Shown piece by piece: positions 1 to 12,155 of a stretch of DNA of 64,000 bases (position 1 is its first letter; every line of letters starts with the position of its first letter). This DNA comes from Liolophura sinensis (taxonomy: Eukaryota > Mollusca > Polyplacophora > Chitonida > Chitonidae). The translations under genes and the position numbers were made by a program. The stretch lies in contig NC_088300.1 of the NCBI RefSeq assembly GCF_032854445.1, forward strand, positions 24,843,608-24,907,607. Direction: 5' to 3'. The notes beneath the pieces were generated by a model that saw nothing but the letters and a program-made list of their open reading frames with translations, had not been told where the DNA came from and did no database searches.

Positions 1-777
1 GAAAGCAGGGAGATGCAACAAAATAGAAAGGATTTTTAGTTCTATTTTTGTTGCATTTTTGGATTTTCTTTAGAGTTGGCTCGCCCATAAAACATGAAAT
101 AAACACCCAGAAAGATTATATTGAAAGTATATACATGTGTTCTTGCATCTTTAAGATCAGAATTCTTCTTTCTTTGTGCTGGCTTAACTCTTCATTATCA
201 AAGAAATGTAAAATCTAATGGTTGACTGGAAAGTAAATGCAAGAGGGCTCTGTTTTTTTAATATTTCAGAGGAATGCAGAGAAAAAAATATGAAACTTGT
301 CAATAATTGGTGTTGTGCTATCATTGATAGCATATGTCCCCGAAAAACTTTCTTCAGTTATTATGCATTAATAGTATGCTTGTTAACACATGCACATATA
401 CACTCAAACAGCTCTCAGCATGAACAGTATTTTTGTTATGCTCATCAGGTTTATGAAGGACATACAATTACCTTGTTAAAGACGGGTCATATGTTATGGC
501 ATTGATTATCCATCCGTCGCTAAAGTTTATATCTAAAAGAACTGCATCAGTTGGAGTTATAAAATTGTCGCATTAAAATTTCACATACTTATGTCCCTCA
601 TTTTGATGAATTGGTTTTCCTGTTGATTGTGTATTTGAATAACTCATTCGCGTAAGAACTTATTCACATTGGAGTTTAAAATCTGATGATCCTGTATATT
701 TTGATCATTCACAAGCCTGATGGCATTCTCTATTATTCACTGATCACATGTCAAGGTTTTTCAACTCTGTATTTCAG
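1..777 (+). other. Upstream intron of the GALNT7-like gene
   Basis: No coding exon was recognised here. The stretch ends in a pyrimidine-rich acceptor (ATTTCAG, 771-777) directly before the first visible exon of the GalNAc-transferase gene, so it is most simply intron. The open frame at 218-505 has no family resemblance and contains no catalytic motif expected just upstream in this family, such as the DxH metal site. Confidence 0.7.
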
Positions 778-3700
778 GACAATTATGGCTGTTCCTATTG
801 TGGAAGGTATCCACTGGGATAACTTCCGCTACGCGCCTGTCTACACCACAGACCATCACCGGGGCATCTTTGAGTGGGGATTCCTGTACAAGGAGTCCAG
901 AGTGCCATCACAAGAGCTACAGAAGAGAGGACACCACAGTGCTCCATACTGGTCAGTATACAACCATTACTTTCATTCCTGTGCTGTGTCTTTGGGCTAG
1001 GTAATAGGGAGCTCATCCAGCTAGCATAAGCCTTTCACCAACTGGGTCAAAACATGTAGACATGAGCACCAGTTTATGTCTTATGATTTGAACATCTGTG
1101 TGCTTGTCTGTACAGGAATACTTGTACAACCTCTCTAAATGTATGTAGCACTGTACTTCAAGTGAGACGTTTTCATTTTGATGGATTCATAAGATTAATT
1201 TCTTATCAGAAAAACTTAAATATTGGAATAAAACATCATTTCAAGGCCTTATTGTACATGTAAAAGTGAATTTAGCTGAAATACAGTATCATATTTCCTA
1301 AGATATTTGAGGTTGTATCTAAGGGTAGAGGTGTGGTTAAGGTGCCTGTCTTTCAATTACTCTTGCACCTGAGTTGTGCACTATTTCCAAGGAGATGAGA
1401 AGAAAACACTAACATGAAGTGTATGTCAAACAAAAGACAATTAAACCCAGAAAAATAGTAATTTTTTTTTTTTAAACCGAGTAAAATTCATTTAAAAATT
1501 TTTTTCTGACCATATTGGGACCATCTAAGTCACATCAGGTTTTTGTTAACGTACGTAGACTAGCAGATTTCATCATTCAAAACGCATATATGTGTAGATC
1601 TATGTATGCATTTGCTGAATATACCTTAAAACGAACTATTTCAAACAAAACATATGGAAGTGATGCCAATGATACTGTCTATACACATAATACTAGAATC
1701 TAATGTATTTTATTCAAGATTTTTTTTAAAAATGTTCTTTTATCTGATGCATAGTATACTTCATTTTTTGTGTTTTCTTGGCCTTCCTGGGCCTTGACAG
1801 CATTAAGCCGTTGACAGCACTCAAACATGTCCTAGGATCACTATAAACCTTCCACCAACATGGAATACAGGTGGAGTGTGTCTCATGTGAGAAAATCCAC
1901 ATATTACCAACAAAAGACTGGTACATGGTTTACTCTGGCCCTCCTGGCTCTTTGGTTTCATATATTCATGAAGATGACCACCATTGAATACATAAATATT
2001 ATTGATTATGGAATTAAGTATGAAATGTTGTTCAAGCAGCTTGTCTTGTCTCCATGTCATTTCAGGTCGCCCACCCATGCTGGAGGCCTGTTTGCCATGG
2101 ACAGGAAGTATTTCTTTCAGCTAGGTGGTTATGACCCAGGTTTACAGATCTGGGGAGGAGAAAACTTTGAACTCTCTTTTAAGGTTTGTATGTTCTCATG
2201 CTAAGTTTGCATATGTATTTTCCAGCTGTACTCAAGAGCTGTTAATTCATGTGATGTTGGTTTGGAGAAAGTAGAAATGGAGTCAAACTTGAGGAAAACC
2301 AACAATCAAACCTAAAAAAAAATGGCCATGTTAAATGATGGCTCATTCAGAATAAAAACCAACCATATCACTTGAAAAAAAGTCAACTTTAGGTGAAATA
2401 TAGCACATGTATATGAAGGGCTTGTAAACATGGTAAATTGTGACATTTTGTCTGACAGTGCTTATTGTTAAATGATGTTTGTGGTGCATTGCACAGTATT
2501 ATCTCTGTTCCAGATTTGGCAGTGTGGCGGAAGTATAGAATGGGTACCATGTTCCAGGGTAGGACATGTCTACAGAAATCACATGCCTTACGGGTTTGGC
2601 AATATTAATTCAAAAGTACCAGTGGTTTTATTGGTAAGTTTCTTTTTTAAAATAGGCTGTACAACACTCATAAAAGCTGAAATGCTGCAGGTTTCACCAA
2701 AGTCTGTACAGCAAAGTAATGTATTATCAATATTGTACTTTTAATCTGAATAATCCATTCAGGCCCTTTTGAATTTTGTACTAAGGAATAGTCTTTCCAG
2801 ACAGTGTACTACTTTGGGAAATTGCATTGTTAAAACTGGTTTTATGTGATTGATTTAAAAACCAAGAACCATTTGTCAGGTAAATTTCATTTTAACATCT
2901 TAATTGTAAGATTCCTCCTAATTATAAAGTGTATGCCTGTTATATATCATACTGACAAATAGCATAATTTAACCCCCATTTTGTGGATGGTTTCTTCAGG
3001 CAAAGTCATGCAAATAAAGAAAATGAAAAAACAAGCAGAAATATGTTATCTCTTTAGAATTATTTGCGAGTCGTTGAAGTATGGCTGGATGATGAGTTCA
3101 AAGAGTACTACTACAGAAGGGAGCCAACGATACGAGGCTACCCACCAGGCAACATCACTGCTCAGCTCAAGTTCAAGAAAGACCACAAGTGTCACAGCTT
3201 TAAGTGGTTTATGGACAACATAGCGTATGAGGTGTATGACAGGTTCCCACCACCACCAGCCAATCTGGCCTGGGGAGAGGTAGGGTATAAACACTTACCA
3301 CCCACTTTTCCTACATGTTCACAACGATTGTATTGTTAAATGGCTAGTAAAGCAGTCATATTAACATCATCCAGCATGCACAAATCTACAGAAAGAGTTT
3401 AATGTCTAATCAAAATGTTTGGCATTATTAAACTTGTTGCTGTTGAAAAAGCAGTTTATCCTTTGTAAATGACAATTCATTGTTTTTCAGTCTTGAAGTT
3501 TTTGAGTTGATTCAGACAACTTAATCGAGTGACCACCAAATTCAATATCTGGTCAGAGAATAAAAATACCAGTTTGAAAGGAATTCCATGTATAGTATCA
3601 TTTGAAGTTACATGTATGCTGAAAACTTTTTTTATTGAAAACAGAAATAAATTTTAACAAATCATGTGCTAAGTTTCTATCTTCACTTTTATTGTGCTAT

Positions 3701-6700
3701 TTCTCTTGATATCACATTCTACATGTATGTACTTGTGCTTTTAGATCAAGCTGAAGGGTGGCAGCAAATGTTGGGACACTCTGGGTCAAGGTGTTGGGGG
3801 AGGTTCTATAGGTACAAGCGTGTGTCATCATTATGGTGGTAACCAGGTGAGTTTGATATCGGGTGAGAGACCTCTCATTCAGACTTCAGCTAATGACTTG
3901 TAGTGCTGGTTTTAAAGCCAAGCTTATACTCCACTGAAAGCAGTGTTTGACCCCAGGTCTCAGTGGTTTGTGGGCCTTGGTGATAGTAAGGGGTTGATGA
4001 TGCTCGTGTGACTGCACAGGCTAACGTTCATTGAAGACCACCCATCTTCCATGACTGTGGTGTTCATATCTCTGTAATTAAATTTCCTTTGTGTTCAAGT
4101 GATAACAAACTTTTGGATGGGTCAATTTTTTGCGTTCATACCTCGAACCCAAAAAATATTTACGCTCCGCCCCTTCTGGACTACTTTTTACTAAAAAAAA
4201 AAAAACAGGACTATGCCCATGTAAAACATGCATTCCCCATCTGCTGTAGATGGATTTTCAACATAAAAATGATTTCAAACCACCTGCAATCTTCATCCAA
4301 CATAAATTTTCACGCAAGTAAATTGACAACCATAAGTGGAAAACTCTCGGAATATCCAAAATATTGACACAAATAAATAGTTATTTTTAATCATATTTCC
4401 TTTATTTTTTAATTTACAATGGAACTCTGTGGGAGAAGGGAAATAGGTTGATTACAAACAATTCCACGGCTTCAGTTGAACAACAAAACTCAATGAAAAC
4501 ATCCCGATAAAACATCCACTGTCAGACAAAAATTTTGTCTGAGTACCGATGTTATAAACATTGGTAAAAATGTCAGGTGAAAACTAAAATTTAATATCAG
4601 AGTGGGATTGCCTCGTGTACGATAACGAGGAAATTATTCAACATTGCATGCTTGTAAATATCAGTTCCTATCTGGCTGCAAGGGATACGCGTACTGTGCT
4701 TCAAAGATTTAAGGTGTGCTGTGAACTCTCCATCCATTTTAAATGTTTTGGTCCCTCACGTGGCTGGGCTGGGATTTTCTTTGTTTTTACATACATGAAA
4801 ACGAAGTAGAGTCTCAGTATGCCTTGATCCATAAACAGCATCAGGTTGTTTGCACGTTTCAGACAACATCATGCTGTAAAGTGCAATAAAACCTACACCC
4901 CATCTACAATGTAGGCTACAAACTGTCTGCACTCTACATGCATTCATATGGCTACAAAATTGCCAGTGGGGCGTTAAGCCATAATCATTCATTCTACAAT
5001 GCTTTCAAGCAAGGTGTTACACAAGTTTACAGTTTCGACACAGATTGCTTATAAGTGGAAGTTCCTTGCGAAGTTATACAGGTGGAAATTTTCCACAGAT
5101 CAGGAGAACATTATTTATTCCCAGCTTAGTGAGAGTCACACACATTCACATCTGGCCCCAAAGCGACAAACACTGCATACGAAACCCGTGAACATTTGTA
5201 CATCATGAGCCTTCCCCGTCATTCACTCCTTGCATCACTCCAAACCCATCATCGTCTTCTATTCTAAACACAACAATTAAGCCTCTCCGCTATCAGGTAG
5301 CTACACAGAAAGTAAATTCCACTATTTCTACATCATCTTGATTCATCTTTAACTTAACAATAAAATAAAACAAAATCATCTCTACAACTCATGCAGTCGG
5401 TCAAACTTCAGCATGTCGCCGATAAAACTTCCAGCTGGTGACTAACTATGCTTGTGACGTTATGGAAGAACATTGTAGCGTTCCATTTGTTCTTGCATTT
5501 TATTGATAAAATTGTATTCTTGCATCTACTTCAGACAACAAACGCACCTTTAGGACAGACTGAGATGAAGTCATTGTACATGAACAAACGCACCCATAGG
5601 ACAGACTGAGATATAGTCGTTTGTACATCATGAACAAACGCGCCCTTAGGACAGACTGAGATATAGTCACTTGTACATCATGAACAAACACGCCCTTAGG
5701 ACAGACTGAGATATAGTCGTTTGTACATCATGAACAAATGCGCCCATAGGACAGACTGAGATATAGTCGTTTGTACATCGTGAACAAACGCACCCTTAGG
5801 ACAGACTGAGATATAGTCGTTTGTACATCATGAACAAACGTGCCCTTAGGACAGACTGAGATATAGTCATTTGTACATCATGAACAAACGTGCCCTTAGG
5901 ACAGACTGAGATATAGTCACTTGTACATCATGAACAAACGCGTCCGTAGGACAGACTGAGATGTAGTCACTTGTACATCATAAACGAACGCGCCCTTAGG
6001 ACAGACTGAGATATAGTCACTTGTACATCATGAACAAACGCGCCCTTAGGACAGACTGAGATATAGTCATTTGTACATCATGAACGAACGCGCCCTTAGG
6101 ACAGACTGAGATATAGTCGTTTGTACATCATGAACAAACGCGCCCTGAGGACAAACTAAGATATAGTTGCTTGTACATCATGAACAAACGTGCCCTTAGG
6201 ACAGACTGAGATATAGTCATTTGTACATCATGAACAAACGTACCCTTAGGACAGACTGAGATATCGTCGTTTGTACATCATGAACAAATGTGCCCGTAGG
6301 ACAGATTGAGATATGTCGCGAATCAGTTCACACAACAGTTTACACAGATGTTTTTTTTTTGTTCATACCCCAATGAACGGAAAAAAAGTTGCAGTCAATC
6401 CTTAAATTATATCACATGTGGAAGAGTTTGTCAGTAACTTGCCAAAGGTTGGTGGTTTACCATTGACACACCATGGTGGTTTCCTGCACCCATAAACTGA
6501 TCATGAGAGTGGAAAATCCAATAAATAAGTACTTAAATAAACAACAGTTAATACTGCATGATCAGAAATAATTCCTGTGCCATTGTGTCGAGTAAAGGTA
6601 GAAATGAATGTATAACACTGAAACTCACTGAAACTCATCAAGATCTCATCATGTTATTTTCAGCTGTTCCGTCTCAATGTGAAGGGTCAGTTTGCTGTGG

Positions 6701-7560
6701 GGGAAAGGTGTTTACTGCAGCGGGGTGGAGACACCATCTCTGTACATGTCTGTGATGCGGAGCCCACAGGACCATGGGATTTCAACAAGGTAACGAGATC
6801 CACTTTTTGGCATGTTAAATGTACACAATCTGCATTGAATGCTTGTAAGAAAACATACAGAGAAAAAGCTGTTCACAGTGTTTTAATCATATTACTTTAG
6901 TTGATTTTGAAAAGAGGAAACATACTCGTGCTGAGAAAACGCAGCCTTTTTGTCAAACATGTAGATTTGAGGACCTTAATATAAAGAGGACTTGTCACTA
7001 GTCAGTAAAGTTGTTCGTTCATACATGTGTCTCTACTGTTTCCCCACGTGTAAATCTCCTTTCATTTAAAAACTGCAGGTGCAAACCTGACTTGTGACTT
7101 GTGAATAATTGTAGGTAATTTAATAAAAACAGACGTTATTGTTTGTGTGGCCATTCTTCAGCAATTTAGTGTGCATCAAATTACAGCCAATGGCAGCCTA
7201 ATAGGATAAGCCATTGTATAAGTGGAAAGTTCTTGAGTATGACTTTAAAACGAAAATCAAATAAATAAATGTATAGGAGAATTGTTTCTAATAGTCAAGA
7301 TTTTAACTGAATTATTTTGTGGAACATGTTGAAAATGTTTAGATTATCCACAGTATTGAAAAGTGTAAATCCTAAAGAACAGCTGTGCCTTAATATTTAA
7401 AAATCATGATTTATGTTGGTAGAAAACTGGGCAAATCCAAGAGACAAAACTCAACAGGTGTGCTGAAGTGGATGACACGAACCATTTGCGTTTAAAGATC
7501 TGCAACGAGGATGAGCCTAACCAGCAGTGGGAGATAAACCCCATTGTACCATGGCGGTAG
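778..7560 (+). CDS. GALNT7: Polypeptide N-acetylgalactosaminyltransferase 7-like, 3' part (7 exons)
   Basis: Exons: 778-951, 2066-2183, 2514-2633, 3058-3279, 3745-3846, 6664-6789, 7423-7560 (stop TAG 7558-7560). All have GT-AG borders and joining phases, giving 332 residues of the C-terminal part; the 5' exons lie outside the window. Family role: Golgi type II membrane enzyme that transfers GalNAc from UDP-GalNAc to Ser/Thr to start or extend mucin-type O-glycosylation. Seen in sequence: the Gal/GalNAc-T subdomain [15 protein letters not shown] across exon 2; the metal-binding His in [11 protein letters not shown] (exon 3); the GALNT7-like stretches NYLRVVEVW and [14 protein letters not shown] (exon 4). 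Exons 5-7 encode a ricin-B lectin domain with repeat motifs ending NQLF, GPWDF and QQW. The assignment to GALNT7 rather than another GalNAc-T rests on the exon 4 region and is from memory of the family. Intron 5 (2.8 kb) holds a large minisatellite. Confidence 0.85.
952..7422 (+). other. Introns of the GALNT7-like gene
   Basis: Six introns: 952-2065, 2184-2513, 2634-3057, 3280-3744, 3847-6663 and 6790-7422. Apart from the 50-bp tandem array in intron 5 and short poly-A/T runs (for example 1461-1472 and 4194-4205), I see no gene or recognisable mobile element in them. Confidence 0.7.
5545..6314. repeat. 50-bp minisatellite, about 16 copies, in GALNT7-like intron 5
   Basis: The core ACAGACTGAG recurs at 5555 and 5601, then every 50 bp from 5651 through 6301 (two copies diverged: 6151, 6301). 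The first interval is 46 bp. Each unit continues with a segment around TTGTACATCATGAACAAACG and CGCCCTTAGG. Copies differ by a few substitutions, mostly C/T and A/G changes, so the array is fairly homogeneous. No coding role is seen. Confidence 0.95.
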
Positions 7561-7854
7561 CCCAAACATTCAAGGAATAGTTTTTTGTTTTTTTCCAAAT
7601 GAGTGCTGGACATTACATCAGGAATTCATTTCAGTAGTGTGAAGAAGACAACTGAATCTAATTATTCCTAGTGTACATTAGTTGACTGATTATACAGCAA
7701 GTTTAAATGATGTTTACCAAAATTGTCAACATCTGATAATATTAAAGAGGCTGCAGTGTCTTGATTCTAAATTTCAGTGTGAATACTATTGTCACTGTAG
7801 TGGCAGTTTAAAGGGATTTCACACAACTCTTAACACATACTTACAATAGGGGAG

Positions 7855-8060
7855 ATTTGAGATCAGACTCTTTTGCTGCCAAAGGGCTTGTCAAAAATGT
7901 TATGCAACTTTTTTTGACCTTAAGTTAGTGATCACCTGACTTGGCATGTTCCAGAGGCAGAAATGACATTCTTCAGTAAGTTATGAAGTTCACAAAGACT
8001 CAGCACCTCAGTTTTCTCCAACATTCTTTTAACCAAGCAACTCTGTGAAACTTTATTTAG
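7855..8060 (-). repeat. Dispersed repeat D, inverted copy
   Basis: Its reverse complement matches segments of 20150-20510 and 39000-39275, including the landmarks GTTTCACA..., a 'GGAGAAA.CTGAGG' block and TGCCTCTGGA. It lies in the likely 3' untranslated or downstream region of the GALNT7-like gene. Borders are approximate and no transposase is visible. Confidence 0.45.
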
Positions 8061-8478
8061 ACTCCCATGTTATTGTACATGCAATTTAATATAGTAGCCT
8101 AACATTTCTGACTGATCACATGTTACTATAGATTTTTTTTTTTTTGGGGATAAAAGCATTAGGGTGCAAGAGAACTTTGTTAGCTACCTACCTAGCTGTG
8201 GTAAGGGGAAAAAGCCAACATTAATAAATTACACTATGAAAAGTGTGACAAATTGTACTGGCCATTTGTGTTACTGTGATCCCTGTGAGAATGGCATGTT
8301 TTATCACACATGTAACTGCTGACAGAACTGTCTTGTAAACTTCTGTTGCGGTGAATTTCTGGCTATGTGATGTGACGACCTGAGATCAGGTGAAAGTTGA
8401 TGGCAAAATGCTGACTTCAAAGTCTTGTGCCAATGTGTGATAAATGTATATAGGTAAATTTTAGATTTATGCTAACCT

Positions 8479-8484
8479 AATAAA
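8479..8484 (+). promoter_or_regulatory. Candidate polyadenylation signal AATAAA, GALNT7-like gene
   Basis: A canonical AATAAA about 0.9 kb after the stop codon, followed within 30 bp by T/GT-rich sequence (CTTGCTTGTTTTTC). It is plausible as the transcript end, but other AATAAA-like motifs exist downstream. Confidence 0.3.
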
Positions 8485-8671
8485 TGAAATCTTGCTTGTT
8501 TTTCTTACATTATGCAAAACTAGATTACTGTTTCATTGCCCATACCCATGTCTTTTGCTAGTATATATTTTAGGGTTATTTTTTTTAGATTTGTGTTAAA
8601 AAGATGTACATTTTACATTTTCTTGAGGCTGAAATATTTGATGTGCTGCAGTGGTTTTAAAGTAAAGTATG

Positions 8672-8777
8672 CAAGTCACTCCGAGAAAAGAGTCATAATC
8701 CTGATGATGGCCAAGTGAAGGATGAAATATCAATGTTTGCCAGCGATGCCTTTTACATCCTTTCTCAGAGTAACTTG
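8672..8777. mobile_element. Short inverted-repeat (MITE-like) element
   Basis: The left end reads CAAGTCACTCCGAGAAAAGA and the reverse complement of the right end reads CAAGTTACTCTGAGAAAGGA, an imperfect 20-bp terminal inverted repeat around a 106-bp unit. No coding capacity. The superfamily cannot be told from one copy. Confidence 0.5.
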
Positions 8778-10118
8778 GGGATCTAATGGAATGTAGTGGT
8801 TTATGTGTGCCAGTTTTATGCAAGTTCTGTAGTTTATTGGGAATTTAGTTATGCTGGCACAAATGTTGCGGACGCTGAACATGAAGTGACAGTATTCTTG
8901 TTTGATACTATATATATGTCAAAGATGTTTCTTTACTGCTGGTATGAAATATGTGTAGAAGCTGAATTTCAACTTCAAGTAAAGCTTTCAATGTAACCAT
9001 AAACAAAACAAAACTAAACTTAAAACTGTGAATAATTTTAATATATTTCAGTTTAAACAAACATAAGTGTAAAGAGAAGTCTCAGAAGGGACTGTGTATT
9101 CACATATTTTTTCATGTCTTATGTCCGTCAGATTTGTTAAAATTTTCATCTCACTTCAGTGTAAGTTATTAAATACCAAGATTTCACCAGGAGCTGATAT
9201 TCAAATGACAACATTTGAAATATGATTTAACTTGCATCTATTTTGTGAATGAATTAATATAAATCCAGATCGATGTGAAATTCCAGACCAAAGCATTCAA
9301 ATACTTCTAACATTTTTTTTGATTGTGTAACTTGTGCATGTTGATTACATGCATCATTACTGCAGCCGGCCATCATTTAATGTTTGTTATTATTCACGGG
9401 AGAGGTTTTAATGTACAGTTATATATGTATATCATCATTATGGAAGCACTTGTTAAGGTTCAGCTCTCTGTCTTAAAAACTGATTTCATCGCTCTCATCA
9501 CCTTGGCTTAAATGATAACGACTATAGTACACAGTTCATTTAACTTGCCATGGTGGTGGTTGAATTGGTCATGAAGATGAAGTCACTTTTTTGTAACAGT
9601 TCACTGAACATTTCACTTCAATATGTTACTGGTAGATTGGTGTAGCTCCAATATTTGTTCGAGATAATTCCATTTTATTTAGCATGGTTCAGGTATGCAT
9701 CTTTATCTAGTCAATATTGTAGCAAAGGATAATCCCAATCCGTCAACAAGTATATATGGGATGGACTTGTCCTAAAAGTATATATGGGTGTTTATGAAGT
9801 AAGAAATCTGGTAGGAATTGAAAGTCTTTAATGTCTCTATTTTCATTGAATTTTCAACTTTTAGTATTTAAATCCCAATTCGTGCTTTCTTGTATAAGGG
9901 TTGTGCTTGGATTGAACTTGTTGTAAATACACTGCACATCAAAGTGATGATGGCATGTGTCTCTTGCTCACTGAATACACTGAAAAATTATTATATTTCC
10001 TGTATACTTGTATTTGTAACTGTACCAAAGGTTGAATTTCATCACTAAAATCTCATAGGTATAATATGCTTTTATAGGAATAATCTTTTTACTAATTACA
10101 TTAAAATATGTACAAATA

Positions 10119-10320
10119 CCCTAAATGGCCTCAAATTTGCCAACATTTTTAATAAATGTCACAAAAAATTATTTTTGGTGCTGAAACTTACAATTTTCCA
10201 GTAGAATATTATCCCATGTTCCAAGCAAACCTCAAAACACCTTTCTAAAATCAATCGAACTCTCAGAATCGGGGGAAAATGAGCAACTTAGTCATGGACG
10301 AAATTTATGGTCATTTAGGG
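10119..10320 (+). mobile_element. MITE family M1 (CCCTAAAT termini), intact copy
   Basis: A 202-bp element with imperfect terminal inverted repeats (CCCTAAATGGCC left, GGTCATTTAGGG right) flanked on both sides by TA, as expected for a Tc1/mariner-type target duplication. Internal landmarks GTTCCAAGCAAAC and CTCTCAGAATC are shared with copies at 15978-16196 and 55383-55589. Non-coding. Confidence 0.75.
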
Positions 10321-10876
10321 TAATACTTTTTATGAAGATTGTGAGAAAATGAGATGAAATCAATTTTCTCCATATTCCTACACACACTGGTCAACTATAC
10401 ACTAACATGTCATGTAACAGTGAAGGACTTCTGTTGCAATTTTGCAGGCTTGCATAGCAAACAAGGTTTGTCCTTAAAACAAACTTTCCTGAATGTGGTC
10501 GTTAAACATTAATGGAATAAAATGAAACTGTCCACGATCGTATAAGTGAAAATTTCTTATGTGTGATGTTGAAGATTAATCTGTCCATTAATCATTCAGT
10601 ACTTAAGCTGGGTGCTAATCCTTTGTCACTTGAAGTTGTACGTAGATAGCCAGTTTTCCCTAAACTGTTGTGGTTTAAGTTCAAACAGCATCAAATAGAA
10701 CTTCTGTGTGGTCAATGGAAAGAGTGTTAGGCCTTATTCTAACAACTATTTACAATCCTTCAACGACTTTTTGAGGAATGGCTGACAAATTTCAGAACTC
10801 ATTCAGTCCAGCTAGTGTGTGAATATTCCATATGTTATTTGCCCCTGAAGGTTGTATGTATGTATGTATATACATT

Positions 10877-11439
10877 ACAGCCGGATCTTAACCATCAATC
10901 CTATGCCCATTGTGACCAGAGGATACGCTGACGATGCACCGTCATAATCGTACCGTGACACCATTGAACCCTCGGCCGACCGTCAGCAGACCGTCGGCCA
11001 ATGCTCATTAAATGTTTTAATGCTAAATGCGGACCGATTTCCTGTGAACCATCATGTCTATTATGAACACCTTGATGGTTTGGAGCATATGTACTTGCTC
11101 ACAAATTTCTCCGAAAATTTGAGTTTTATTAGCTAACTGTTTGGGACCTTAACTGTTTTGGTCTGCCACCCATACACAAGGTTCACTTCATTATAGGGGA
11201 TTCAAGTTTATAACAGGCCCCTCAGGTATACCATATTTTGTTTTATTATAAATTACTTTACTAATTATTAAATAACCAGCCCTCTTAGAGGCATTTATGG
11301 CAGAGTTATGTGACGACAAATATATGTATATGCAACACATTGCTTTCTCTAAAGTCCAGCCAGGTTCAGTGTATAGTGGGTGCATGATATTCAAACCTCC
11401 TGACGTAGGGGCATAGGATTGATGGTAAGGACGGGCTGT
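10877..11439. mobile_element. Non-autonomous DNA transposon with about 32-bp TIRs
   Basis: The left end starts ACAGCCGGATCTTAACCATC and the right end, reverse-complemented, starts ACAGCCCGTCCTTACCATC; both continue AATCCTATGCCC. The 563-bp body has no supported reading frame. A GC-rich segment around 10970-11000 contains a near-palindrome (GGCCGACCGTC / GACCGTCGGCC). The insertion is flanked by TGTA-type microsatellite on both sides, so a target duplication cannot be defined. Confidence 0.7.
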
Positions 11440-11466
11440 ACTGTATGTATGTATGTATGTATGTAT
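11440..11466. repeat. (TGTA)n microsatellite
   Basis: About six tandem TGTA units directly abutting the right end of the inverted-repeat element. A shorter TGTA tract also precedes its left end (10855-10870). Confidence 0.85.
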
Positions 11467-12105
11467 TGAGGTTTAACGTCGTACACGTGAAGTTTGTCAG
11501 GCATGACTAGTTACGGTACTTAAATGTATTCAGTTGAGAATTGATGCCTGACAACATCCTTCTTAGACTTCTTATTTGAAGGAACACTGACAAGAAAAGC
11601 ACTCATAAATGGTCTATAAATGTCATCTATCTGTTGTAATGTACTAGCTAATAATTCACAGTACATGTAGTAATGACCCAGGCGGGTGGTGAATACTAAA
11701 TTTAGTCTACAGTAGTTGATTACTAGTTGCTTGTATTTAGTTCCATTATTTTGATATTAAAGTTCAACACCTAATCGTGATATATCAAGCCAAATTTAAT
11801 TATTGCTTCATAAAGTTTGTCATTTTAAAGTTTGAAAATTACCCTTCTGAAGTCATCAGAGTGGGAAAATTGATTTAAGGTACATTTTGGATCATAAATC
11901 TACTGATTGTGTGGAGCTTGTGGTATTCAGCCAAATTCTCTCAACATGAACATTACAGAAATGTTACATATTCTACATGTAACACATACTAGTAGCTTTT
12001 TATTTTCATTTTGGCTTTCATTTAAATGTTAATGTTACATTCCAGTCACGGCTGTCAGATGATGAAACATTTTATATTCAGTGTTTTCGGTGTCTTATTA
12101 ATTGG

Positions 12106-12155
12106 CAATTTACCACTAGTGGTCAAGGTCAATTTACCACTAATGGTCAAGGTCA
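12106..12155. repeat. 24-bp direct duplication
   Basis: Two tandem copies of a 24-bp unit (CAATTTACCACTAGTGG..., second copy with one base change, 12106 and 12130). No function seen. Confidence 0.85.

Noticed and set aside
686-1000. Single 104-codon gene starting at 686
   Set aside because: The part after 778 is an exon of the GalNAc-transferase; the upstream codons are intron read-through and the end runs past the donor at 952.
5545-6314. CRISPR-like array
   Set aside because: The whole 50-bp unit is repeated, without unique spacers, inside a eukaryotic intron; it is a minisatellite.
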